A stretch of DNA of 64,000 nt, from NCBI RefSeq assembly GCF_000971275.1, contig NZ_LAPV01000228.1:1-64000 (forward strand), given 5' to 3'. The notes below the pieces were generated by a model. The model saw only the letters and a list, made by a program, of their open reading frames with translations, did no database searches and was not told where the DNA came from. Positions 56,203 through 64,000 of the stretch are shown one piece after another. The translations under genes and the position numbers were made by a program. Position 1 is the first letter of the stretch, and every line of letters begins with the position of its first letter. The stretch is from Devosia psychrophila (GTDB lineage: Bacteria; Pseudomonadota; Alphaproteobacteria; Rhizobiales; Devosiaceae).

Positions 56203-57732
56203 ATGATTATGGGCTCTATCAGCCTCCGCAACGCCGGCCTCGTGGCCACCGACACGCTGTTTGCAAATTTGAACTTCGTCATCGCCGATGGCGACCGTGT
56301 CGGCCTCGTTGCCGGCAATGGCCGCGGGAAGACAACGCTGTTGCGCGCCATGGCCGGGCAGGGCGAACTGACCTCCGGCGACATCACCCGCTCGCGCGGC
56401 CTGACCGTTGGCTATGTCGAGCAGGACATGCCGCCTGCCAGCATGGGCCTGACGCTTTACGACGCCGTGCTGGAAGCGCTGCCGCCGGCCGACCGCGATA
56501 CCGATAGCTGGCGCGTCGACGTGGTGCTCGACGAGTTCGAAACGCCGCCTGCCATGCGTAACCGCAAGCTGACTGAATTGTCCGGTGGGTGGCAACGCAT
56601 CGCCCTGATAGCCCGCTGCTGGGTGCTGCAGCCGGATGCGCTGCTGCTCGACGAGCCGACCAACCATCTCGACCTCGGCAAGCTGTTCCAGCTTGAAAAC
56701 TGGATCAATCAGGCGGCGCGCAACATCCCGGTCATCATCGCCAGCCATGACCGGCAATTCCTCGACGCCACCACCAACCGCACGCTGTTCCTGCGACCCG
56801 ATGCCAGCCACTATTTTCCGCTGTCCTACAGCAAGGCCCGCATCGCCCTGGCCGAACTGGACGAAGCGGCAGAGGCCAAGCGCGAAAAGGACCTAAAGGA
56901 GGTCGGACGCCTGCGCAAGCAGGCCGCCAAGTTGACCAATATCGGCATCAACTCGGGCAGCGACCTGCTAGTGGTGAAGTCGAAATACCTGCGCGAACGG
57001 GCCGCCAAGATTGAAACCGCCGTGCTGTCGCTGCACAAGGAGCGCAGCGGCGAAATCAAGCTGGGCAATAGCGGCGCCCAGGCCAGGGTCATGCTGGCGC
57101 TGGAAAATGTCGAAGTCACCAGCCCGGTCGGCGACAAGCTGTTCCGCATCGACAAGCTGCATGTGTTCCAGGGCGACCGCCTTGTCATCCTGGGCAGCAA
57201 TGGCACCGGCAAGTCGCAGTTCATCGGTCTTGTGCACCGCGCCATGCAGGGCGCCGAAACGCCGGGCATTCGCGTCAGCCCGCAAGTGGTCCCGGGCTAT
57301 GTCGATCAGGCCATGAGCTTCCTGCCCGCCAAGGCGTCGCCCCTTGGCTACATCACCAGCAGCTTCAATGAGGGCGATCAGCGCAGCAAGAGCCTGCTAG
57401 CAGCCGCCGGCTTTGCGCTGGAAAAGCAGGACCGTCCGATGACGGAGCTATCATTTGGCCAGCGCGCCCGGCTAGGTCTGTTGGCCATTCGCCTGAAGCA
57501 GCCCAATTTCTACCTGCTGGATGAGCCCACCAATCATGTCGACATCCCGGGGCAGGAGGCTCTGGAAGATGAAATCCTCGCGCACGGCGCGACCTGTATC
57601 CTCGTTTCGCACGATCGCAGTTTTGTTCGTGGTCTCGGAAGCCGGTTCTTCCTGATCGAGAAAAAGCGCTTCAAGGAAGTCGAAAGCCCCGAGCCGCATT
57701 TTGCGGAGATGGCGCTGGAGGCTGAGCAGTGA
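56203..57732 (+). CDS. ABC-F family ATPase (ribosome-associated type)
   Basis: 509 residues, two ABC domains in one chain with no membrane segment. Domain 1: GNGRGKTTLL, LTELSGGWQRIALIARCW, LLLDEPTNHLD. The linker is rich in Lys/Arg/Glu (KREKDLKEVGRLRKQAAKL). Domain 2: GSNGTGKSQFIG, MTELSFGQRARLGLLAIRL, YLLDEPTNHVDI. ABC-F proteins bind the ribosomal E site and relieve stalls or expel antibiotics. Whether this is a resistance or a housekeeping member is open. ATG at 56203 or 56209. Confidence 0.92.
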   Translation: MIMGSISLRNAGLVATDTLFANLNFVIADGDRVGLVAGNGRGKTTLLRAMAGQGELTSGDITRSRGLTVGYVEQDMPPASMGLTLYDAVLEALPPADRDTDSWRVDVVLDEFETPPAMRNRKLTELSGGWQRIALIARCWVLQPDALLLDEPTNHLDLGKLFQLENWINQAARNIPVIIASHDRQFLDATTNRTLFLRPDASHYFPLSYSKARIALAELDEAAEAKREKDLKEVGRLRKQAAKLTNIGINSGSDLLVVKSKYLRERAAKIETAVLSLHKERSGEIKLGNSGAQARVMLALENVEVTSPVGDKLFRIDKLHVFQGDRLVILGSNGTGKSQFIGLVHRAMQGAETPGIRVSPQVVPGYVDQAMSFLPAKASPLGYITSSFNEGDQRSKSLLAAAGFALEKQDRPMTELSFGQRARLGLLAIRLKQPNFYLLDEPTNHVDIPGQEALEDEILAHGATCILVSHDRSFVRGLGSRFFLIEKKRFKEVESPEPHFAEMALEAEQ

Positions 57733-57786
57733 GGGCTGAGGAGAAATTGCCTGCATGGCGATAGTCGTCACTCCACTCTTCTTTTT

Positions 57787-57858
57787 CCTCGGGCTTGACC
57801 CGAGGATCACTCATAGATTGCGCCGGGTTGACAGTAACCCTCGGGTCAAGCCCGAGGG
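57787..57858. repeat. Palindromic intergenic element, family D
   Basis: CCTCGGGCTTGACCCGAGG (57787-57805) and the reverse-oriented CCTCGGGTCAAGCCCGAGG (within 57838-57858) are each self-complementary and also complementary to each other. The element lies between ABC-F and the glnA terminator. It is a third style of palindrome, distinct from the families above. Confidence 0.8.
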
Positions 57859-57923
57859 AGAAAGGGAGTGTTGTGGGGTGCGATGAAGCCAGGCATGGGT
57901 TTGTCGCAGCCATGCCCCCAAAC

Positions 57924-57950
57924 AAAAAGGGCCCCTTGCGGAGCCCTTTT
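57924..57950 (-). terminator. glnA terminator
   Basis: On the minus strand AAAAGGGC and GCCCTTTT form an 8-bp stem followed by T residues, 20 bp after the glnA stop. On the plus strand it could also stop read-through from ABC-F. Confidence 0.85.
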
Positions 57951-57970
57951 CACGTTCAAACTACCGAGCC

Positions 57971-59380
57971 TTAGGCCGAGTAGTACATTTCGTATTCGAC
58001 CGGGTGAGGCGTCTGCTCGAACTTTACGACTTCGGTCATCTTGAGCTCGATGTAGCTCTCGATCTGATCCTTGTCGAACACGCCGCCTGCGAGCAGGAAC
58101 TCGTGATCTGCTTCCAGAGCGCCGAGGGCTTCGCGCAGCGAGCCGCAGACGTGCGGGATCTGCATCAGTTCCTGGCGTGGCAGCTCGTACAGATCCTTGT
58201 CCATCGGCTCGCCGGGGTGGATCTTGTTCTTGATGCCGTCGAGGCCGGCCATCAGCATGGCCGAGAAAGCCAGGTACGGGTTTGCCAGCGGATCGGGGAA
58301 ACGGATCTCGACGCGCTTGGCCTTCGGCGACTGGCCGAAGGGGATACGGCAGGAAGCCGAACGGTTACGGGCCGAATAGGCCAGCAGCACGGGGGCTTCG
58401 AAGCCGGGCACCAGGCGCTTGTAGCTGTTGGTGGTCGGGTTGGTGAAGGCGTTGATCGCCTTGGCATGCTTGATGATGCCGCCGATGTAATACAGCGCTT
58501 CCATCGACAGGCCAGCATACTGGTCGCCGGCGAAGGTGTTCTTGCCGTCCTTCCAGATCGACTGGTGGCAGTGCATGCCCGAACCATTGTCGCCGAAGAT
58601 CGGCTTCGGCATGAAGGTCACGGTCTTGCCATAGGCATTGGCGACTTGATGGATGACATACTTGTAGATCTGTACGTCGTCAGCAGCCTTGATCATCGGC
58701 GCGAACTTGATGCCGAGTTCGTGCTGGGCCGAAGCCACTTCGTGGTGATGCTTCTCGACCACAACGCCCATTTCGGCCATTGCTGCGAGCATTTCGCCAC
58801 GGATGTCCTGCGCGCTATCCAGCGGCGGAACCGGGAAGTAGCCCTTCTTGAGACCGATATGGTGGCCGTTGTTGCCGGCTTCATAGGCGGTGTCGTTGTT
58901 GGACGGCAGTTCAGGGTGGTCGACTTCAAAGCTGACCTTGAACGGCGTGTTGGAGTACTTCACGTCGTCGAACATGAAGAATTCCGGCTCGGCGCCGAAC
59001 ACGACCGTGTCGCCGATGCCCGAGGACTTGAGGAAGGCTTCGGCCTTCTTGGCCGTGGTGCGCGGATCGCGGCTGTACGGCTGGTAGGTCAGGGGCTCGA
59101 GAATGTCGCAGTTCACTACCAGAGTGGACGCGCCGAAGAAGGGGTCCATGTAGTGTGAATTGGGATCGGGCATCAGAACCATGTCGGACTCGTTGATGGC
59201 CTTCCAGCCACCGATCGAGGAACCGTCGAACATTGTGCCCTCTTCGAACAGGTCTTCATCAACGATCGAAACGTCGAGCGTGACGTGCTGCAGCTTGCCG
59301 CGCGGGTCGGTGAAACGCAGGTCGAGATACTTGATGTTCTCGTCTTTGATGCGCTTGAGGAGATCGGCTCCGGTGGTCAT
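57971..59380 (-). CDS. glnA: Glutamine synthetase type I
   Basis: 469 residues. It makes glutamine from glutamate, ammonia and ATP. Seen: [60 protein letters not shown] (active-site His), [10 protein letters not shown] and the adenylylation Tyr in [12 protein letters not shown]. The Tyr implies control by GlnE, with GlnB upstream. It follows glnB by 65 bp on the same strand, the classic nitrogen operon. Confidence 0.98.
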   Translation of the reverse strand: MTTGADLLKRIKDENIKYLDLRFTDPRGKLQHVTLDVSIVDEDLFEEGTMFDGSSIGGWKAINESDMVLMPDPNSHYMDPFFGASTLVVNCDILEPLTYQPYSRDPRTTAKKAEAFLKSSGIGDTVVFGAEPEFFMFDDVKYSNTPFKVSFEVDHPELPSNNDTAYEAGNNGHHIGLKKGYFPVPPLDSAQDIRGEMLAAMAEMGVVVEKHHHEVASAQHELGIKFAPMIKAADDVQIYKYVIHQVANAYGKTVTFMPKPIFGDNGSGMHCHQSIWKDGKNTFAGDQYAGLSMEALYYIGGIIKHAKAINAFTNPTTNSYKRLVPGFEAPVLLAYSARNRSASCRIPFGQSPKAKRVEIRFPDPLANPYLAFSAMLMAGLDGIKNKIHPGEPMDKDLYELPRQELMQIPHVCGSLREALGALEADHEFLLAGGVFDKDQIESYIELKMTEVVKFEQTPHPVEYEMYYSA

Positions 59381-59445
59381 AGGTATACCCCTGTTAGAAC
59401 GAAATGCTGGTTGTCTGGTACGGCGAGTTGCGTCGGGGCACGGCC

Positions 59446-59895
<450 letters not shown>

Positions 59896-60147
59896 TTATA
59901 TCGCAAGCCTGCCAAGTTGGGCCCTCCAGGTGGTCAAAAAATAGCCAGTTTGCACATTTTGTGAGCATTTTTTGGCCTGTTGGCGCGCGAGTATCGACAA
60001 GAAATGGCGCATAAGACGGCAAATGCTGCGTGATCATGGCAAGGGGCTGGTTGCGATCCGCAATCACGGAAAATTCGCCAAGCTAGGCTTTGACGGGCTT
60101 TCCATCTTCATATAGATGCAACGCCAACCCGGCCACCGGGTCCTTTT

Positions 60148-60232
60148 GCGGGTGTGGCGGAACTGGTAGACGCACTGGATTTAGGTTCCAGCGCCGCAAG
60201 GCGTGGAGGTTCGAGTCCTCTCACCCGCACCA
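60148..60232 (+). tRNA. tRNA-Leu (anticodon UAG)
   Basis: 85-nt class II tRNA. Acceptor GCGGGTG pairs with CACCCGC; the 3' ACCA is encoded. The anticodon stem CTGGA / TCCAG holds the loop TTTAGGT with TAG at 34-36. The long variable arm has a small GCC / GGC stem, and GGTTCGAGTCC is the T-arm. It lies 43 bp before tig, an arrangement seen in other Hyphomicrobiales. Confidence 0.98.
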
Positions 60233-60275
60233 ATAGGACTAAGGCCCAGGATCAATGTTTACGGGACAAAACCCA

Positions 60276-61655
60276 ATGCAGGTTACCGAGACCCTCAATG
60301 AAGGCCTGAAGCGCAAGCTGAGCGTCACTATTCCGGCCACCGACCTCAACACGCGCCTTAACGCCAAGCTCGAAGAGCTCAAGGGTCAGGCCAACATCAA
60401 GGGCTTCCGTCCCGGCAAGGTACCGCTGGCGCACATCAAGAAGATGTATGGCCGTTCGGCAATGTCCGAAGTGATGACCGACGCGATCAACGCGACCGTC
60501 TCCGAGACACTCGACGAGCGCAAGGAACGCGCTGCAGCCCAGCCCAAGGTTGATCTGCCCGACGATCAGGCCGTGATCAACGAAGTGCTCGATGGCAATG
60601 CCGACCTGGCATTCGAAGTCGAATACGAAGTGCTGCCGCCCGTCTCGCTGATGAATCTTGACGGCATCAAGCTGGTCAAGCCGGTGATCGACATCACCGA
60701 CGAGGAAGTCACTGCCGAAGTGAACCGCGTGTTTGCCCAAAACCGTGGCTACACGGACAAGGGCGATGAAGGCGTCGTCGAAACCGGCGATCGTCTCGGG
60801 CTGTCGTTTGTCGGCAAGATCGACGGCGAGGCATTCGATGGCGGCACTTCCGACCATGCTCACCTGACCGTCGGCACCGGCGAATTCATCCCCGGCTTCG
60901 AAGAGCAGCTGGTTGGCATGAAGAAGGGCGAGACCCGCGAAATCGAAGTGACCTTCCCGGCCGACTACCAGAGCGCAGAGCTCGCCGGCAAGAAGGCCCA
61001 GTTCGAAGTCAACGTGCTGCACATCGACGGTCCGAACACCGGCGAGCTGAATGACGAATTCGCCCAGCGCCTCGGCGTCGAAAACGTCGAAGCCATGCGC
61101 GCTGCCGTCAAGACACAGATGGAAGCCGCGCTCGGCACGATGAGCCGCCAGCACATGAAGCGCCAGATTCTCGACGCACTCGATGAAGGTCACAAGTTCG
61201 ATGTTCCGGCCCAGCTGGTCGATGCCGAATTTGCCACCATCTGGCAGCGCGTCGAGCATGAAGTGCAGAGCCACGGCAAGTCCTTTGAAGACGAAGGCAC
61301 CACCGAGGAAGCTGCGCGCGCGCAGTACAAGGCCATTGCCGAACGCCGCGTGCGCCTCGGCCTGGTCGTTGCCGAAATCGGCAACCAGAACGAAGTGAAC
61401 GTGACCGAGGAAGAGCACCAGCAGGCGTTGATCGCCGAAGTGCGTCGCTTCCCCGGCCAGGAACAGCAGGTCTACGACTACTACCGCAAGAACACCCAGG
61501 CTCTTGCCGGTCTGCGCGCCCCCGTGTTCGAGAACAAGGTCGTCGACTTTGTCGCCGACAAGGGCGACATCACCGAGACCAAGATGTCCCGTGAAGAACT
61601 CGCCAAGCTGATCCAGGCTGACGAGGACGACGTTCCGGAAGAGCATCATCACTAA
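60276..61655 (+). CDS. tig: Trigger factor
   Basis: 459 residues from ATG at 60276 (MQVTETLNEGLKRKLSV). A ribosome-bound chaperone. The N-terminal ribosome-binding loop is IKGFRPGKVPLAHIKKMYG; the FKBP-like domain is DRLGLSFVGKIDGEAFDGGT to FIPGFEEQLVGMKKGETREI; the C-terminal helical arms follow, ending in an acidic stretch and EEHHH. The His-rich end is native sequence. Confidence 0.98.
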   Translation: MQVTETLNEGLKRKLSVTIPATDLNTRLNAKLEELKGQANIKGFRPGKVPLAHIKKMYGRSAMSEVMTDAINATVSETLDERKERAAAQPKVDLPDDQAVINEVLDGNADLAFEVEYEVLPPVSLMNLDGIKLVKPVIDITDEEVTAEVNRVFAQNRGYTDKGDEGVVETGDRLGLSFVGKIDGEAFDGGTSDHAHLTVGTGEFIPGFEEQLVGMKKGETREIEVTFPADYQSAELAGKKAQFEVNVLHIDGPNTGELNDEFAQRLGVENVEAMRAAVKTQMEAALGTMSRQHMKRQILDALDEGHKFDVPAQLVDAEFATIWQRVEHEVQSHGKSFEDEGTTEEAARAQYKAIAERRVRLGLVVAEIGNQNEVNVTEEEHQQALIAEVRRFPGQEQQVYDYYRKNTQALAGLRAPVFENKVVDFVADKGDITETKMSREELAKLIQADEDDVPEEHHH

Positions 61656-61677
61656 GGTGTCTTGCCGCTAAATTCGA

Positions 61678-61704
61678 AGCCGCCCAGAAATGGGCGGCTT
61701 TTTT
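61678..61704 (+). terminator. tig terminator
   Basis: AGCCGCCCA (61678-61686), GAAA loop, TGGGCGGCT (61691-61699) and a run of six T. A textbook intrinsic terminator 23 bp after the tig stop. Confidence 0.93.
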
Positions 61705-61736
61705 GTTATCTATGCTAAGGAGCGCACACCACCCTC

Positions 61737-61860
61737 GGTGTCACCCCGGCGCAGGCCGGAGCCCATCCCGAGATCGTGCCGTCGCCGCGAGGTCGTCCAA
61801 ACCGGCTGCGCGAATTGATGGACCTCAGGATGGATTTCGGCTCAAGGCCGGGATGACACC
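61737..61860. repeat. Hairpin element related to family A, longer loop
   Basis: GGTGTCACCCCGGC at the left end pairs with GCCGGGATGACACC at the right end. Inside are GGAGCCCATCCCGAGATCG and CCTCAGGATGGATTTCGG, echoing the CCATCCTGAG / CTCAGGATGG inner arms of the 97-bp family at 8722, but the loop is about 30 bp longer and the arms have diverged. Confidence 0.75.
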
Positions 61861-61910
61861 GCGTTTCTGGATGTCTCAGTGAACGAGATTGAATATCAAT
61901 TAGGATCACC

Positions 61911-63383
61911 ATGACCCACGCCCCAGCCGACATCCTGCTCACGCCGCGCCAGATGGGCGAGGCTGACCGGCTGGCCATGGCTGCCGGCGTGACGTCGCTG
62001 ACGCTGATGGAGGCTGCTGGCAAGGCCGTCGCCGAAGCCGTCATGGAGCGCTACTATCAGCGCTCGGTGCTGGTGCTGTGCGGCCCCGGCAATAACGGCG
62101 GCGACGGCTTCGTGGTGGCACGGCTGCTCAAGCAGAAGGGCTGGCCCGTCCAGCTCCGCCTGATCGGCACCCGCGATGCGCTCAAGGGCGATGCTGCGGC
62201 CATGGCTGCGCAATGGACCGGCCGCATCGAGGCGCCGACCCCCAGGGATATCGAAAGCGCCGACCTGATCGTCGATGCTTTGCTCGGAGCAGGCCTCGAC
62301 CGAGACGTCGAAGGCGCCTTTGCCGAGATCATCGAGGCGGTCAACGCAAGCACCAAGCCGGTAGTGAGTATCGACATTCCCAGCGGCCTCGACGGGGCCA
62401 CCGGCACCATTCGCGGCACCGCCATGGTCGCCGACATGTCCGTTACCTTCTTTCGCCTCAAGCCGGGCCACCTGCTGCAGCCCGGTCGCGATCGCTGCGG
62501 CGAAGTGGTGCTCGCCGATATCGGCATCCCCGACATGACGCTCGACAGCATCGGCGCCAAAACCTGGCAGAATACGCCCAGCCTGTGGTCAATTCCCGAT
62601 GCTGACAATTCTGCCAACAAATTCCATCGCGGCCATGTCGTGGTGGTCTCCGGCGGCCCGCTACAGACCGGCGCCGCCCGCCTCGCCGCGATGGGCGCCT
62701 TCCGCGTCGGCGCGGGCCTGGTCTCGCTGACCGGCTCCGAGGCGGCGCTGCTGGTCCATGCCAGCCACGTCACCGCCGTCATGCTCAAGCCTGCGGAGGA
62801 CACGGCAGCGCTGGCCGAACTGCTCTCCGACAGGCGCATCAACGCCGTCGTCATCGGTCCAGCCGCAGGGCAGGGTGAAACCACTGCCGCCAATGTCCTC
62901 GCCGTGGTGAAATCCGGCGCTGCCGTGGTGCTCGACGCCGATGCATTGACCAGCTTTGCCGGTAATGCCGAAACCCTGTTTGCGGCCATCAAGGCCAGCG
63001 ACCGACCGGTCATCCTCACCCCGCACGAGGGCGAATTCCAGCGCCTGTTCGGCGACGTGCCCGGCGGCAAGCTCGAAAAAGCTCTCGCCGCTGCCGAGGA
63101 TTCCGGCGCCATCCTGATCCTCAAGGGCAGCGACACCGTCGTCGCCAGCCCGGACGGACGCGCCGCAATCAATGCCAATGCCCCGGCCTGGCTCGGCACG
63201 GCCGGCTCGGGCGATGTGCTTGCCGGCATGGCCGCCGGCCTGATGGGTCAGGGCATGCAAGGCTGGGAAGCCGCCTGCGCCGCCGTCTGGCTCCATGCCG
63301 AAGCCGCCAACAGATTCGGCGGGCCAGGCCTGATCAGCGAAGACCTGCCGCTGCTGGTTCCCGGCGTCTTGGCGAGCCTTTAG
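61911..63383 (+). CDS. nnrD: Bifunctional NAD(P)HX epimerase/dehydratase
   Basis: 490 residues. It repairs hydrated NAD(P)H. The N-terminal YjeF epimerase domain shows [50 protein letters not shown] and [10 protein letters not shown]. The C-terminal kinase-like dehydratase has [43 protein letters not shown] and [20 protein letters not shown]. Its stop overlaps the converging P450 gene by 4 bp. Confidence 0.97.
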   Translation: MTHAPADILLTPRQMGEADRLAMAAGVTSLTLMEAAGKAVAEAVMERYYQRSVLVLCGPGNNGGDGFVVARLLKQKGWPVQLRLIGTRDALKGDAAAMAAQWTGRIEAPTPRDIESADLIVDALLGAGLDRDVEGAFAEIIEAVNASTKPVVSIDIPSGLDGATGTIRGTAMVADMSVTFFRLKPGHLLQPGRDRCGEVVLADIGIPDMTLDSIGAKTWQNTPSLWSIPDADNSANKFHRGHVVVVSGGPLQTGAARLAAMGAFRVGAGLVSLTGSEAALLVHASHVTAVMLKPAEDTAALAELLSDRRINAVVIGPAAGQGETTAANVLAVVKSGAAVVLDADALTSFAGNAETLFAAIKASDRPVILTPHEGEFQRLFGDVPGGKLEKALAAAEDSGAILILKGSDTVVASPDGRAAINANAPAWLGTAGSGDVLAGMAAGLMGQGMQGWEAACAAVWLHAEAANRFGGPGLISEDLPLLVPGVLASL

Positions 63384-64000
63384 CGCCAACTCACCGTCAG
63401 CCGCTGCAGTCCGTGGAAATGGTACACATCATTGTACCGCGGCTCTTCGGCCAGCCGCAGCTTCGGCAGCCGCTTGAACAGCTCGCTGAACGCCACCTGT
63501 AGCTCGATGCGGGCTAGCGGCGCCCCGATGCAAAAGTGGATACCGGCGCCAAAGCTGATATTGGCGCCATCGGTGCGGAACGGATCGAAGCTATTGGCAT
63601 TGGCAAAGCGCGCCGGATCGCGATTGGCCGCGCCGAGCATCAGCCCGACCACGTCGCCCTTGCGCAGGTTGATGCCACCATATTCGAGGTCGCTCAGCGC
63701 ATAGCGGGTGAACATATGCAGTGGCGCATCGAAGCGCAGGCATTCCTCCACCGTGGCCTCGGTCTGCTCAGGCGTTGCAAAAAGCGTAACCGGATCGATA
63801 CCGCTTTCGAGGATGGATTTGACGCCGTTGCCGGTGGTGTGGACCGTCGCTTCGTGCCCGGCATTGAGCAGCAGGATGGCCGTGGACATCACCTCTTCGT
63901 CGCTCAGCACATCGCCGCCGCGGTCCGAGGTCAGCATATGGCTCAGCAGGTCCTCGCGCGGCTGCTTGCGGCGTTCCTTGATCGCCTCGCCGACGAAGTC
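63380..64000 (-). CDS. Cytochrome P450 (5' end outside window)
   Basis: The C-terminal 206 codons are visible, with the frame open through the window end. The I-helix is [17 protein letters not shown], the K-helix Glu/Arg in [15 protein letters not shown], and the heme loop [17 protein letters not shown] with the thiolate Cys. A bacterial soluble class I P450; reductase partners and substrate are not shown here. Confidence 0.94.
   Translation of the reverse strand, partial: DFVGEAIKERRKQPREDLLSHMLTSDRGGDVLSDEEVMSTAILLLNAGHEATVHTTGNGVKSILESGIDPVTLFATPEQTEATVEECLRFDAPLHMFTRYALSDLEYGGINLRKGDVVGLMLGAANRDPARFANANSFDPFRTDGANISFGAGIHFCIGAPLARIELQVAFSELFKRLPKLRLAEEPRYNDVYHFHGLQRLTVSWR

Noticed and set aside
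60252-61652. 466-codon frame opposite tig
   Set aside because: It covers almost exactly the tig gene on the other strand and reads as a shadow.

Overview
The window reads as a stretch of ordinary chromosome from a GC-rich alphaproteobacterium of the order Hyphomicrobiales. A Devosia-like genome is my best guess. The order rests on gene content and gene order: an NDUFA12 homologue and a DUF2155 protein beside aat-accC-accB-aroQ, the run rne / amiC-mrcA-(deformylase-like)-prfB, a NifS-type-sufBCDS-sufT-sufA operon behind an Irr-like iron box, glnB-glnA behind a sigma-54 promoter, and a B12-dependent class II ribonucleotide reductase. The genus is a guess; no 16S gene is present.

Layout. 1-7.7 kb: a polyamine-type ABC importer (minus strand, ATPase cut by the window edge), divergent from an adenine deaminase and a Gre-like factor, then small membrane proteins around a GNAT gene and a GFA-family protein. 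7.7-11.1 kb is the most accessory part: a nested inverted repeat, a divergent SRAP-domain gene, three copies of a ~97-bp hairpin element with a GIY-YIG nuclease gene placed symmetrically between two of them, and a two-gene unit of an ImmA/IrrE metallopeptidase and an unrecognised protein. 11-26 kb: nrdJ, an APH(3')-like kinase, respiratory and envelope genes, fatty-acid synthesis start (accBC), aroQ, a DsbA-like protein, an aminotransferase and rne. 26-41 kb: cell-wall enzymes (amiC, mrcA, an M23 peptidase), a deformylase-like protein lacking metal ligands, a truncated chemoreceptor, prfB with its programmed frameshift, bcp, a very large AsmA/YhdP-type protein and tyrS. 41-50 kb: the Suf iron-sulfur operon, interrupted by two palindromic elements, then aroA. 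50-64 kb: a diguanylate cyclase, a DEAD-box helicase, parE, an ABC-F gene with a possible leader-peptide attenuator, glnA/glnB, tRNA-Leu(UAG), tig, the NAD(P)HX repair enzyme and a partial cytochrome P450.

Best candidates for something undescribed: (1) the hairpin / GIY-YIG / hairpin arrangement at 8.7-9.6 kb, which resembles the REP/RAYT relationship but with a different nuclease family; (2) the adjacent ImmA/IrrE plus unknown pair; (3) the leader ORF and competing stems before the ABC-F gene; (4) the deformylase-like protein that has lost its Cys and second His metal ligands. At least five different palindromic intergenic families occur here, and most gaps over 100 bp hold one.

All calls come from reading the sequence and recalling family motifs. 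No database search or structure calculation was run.
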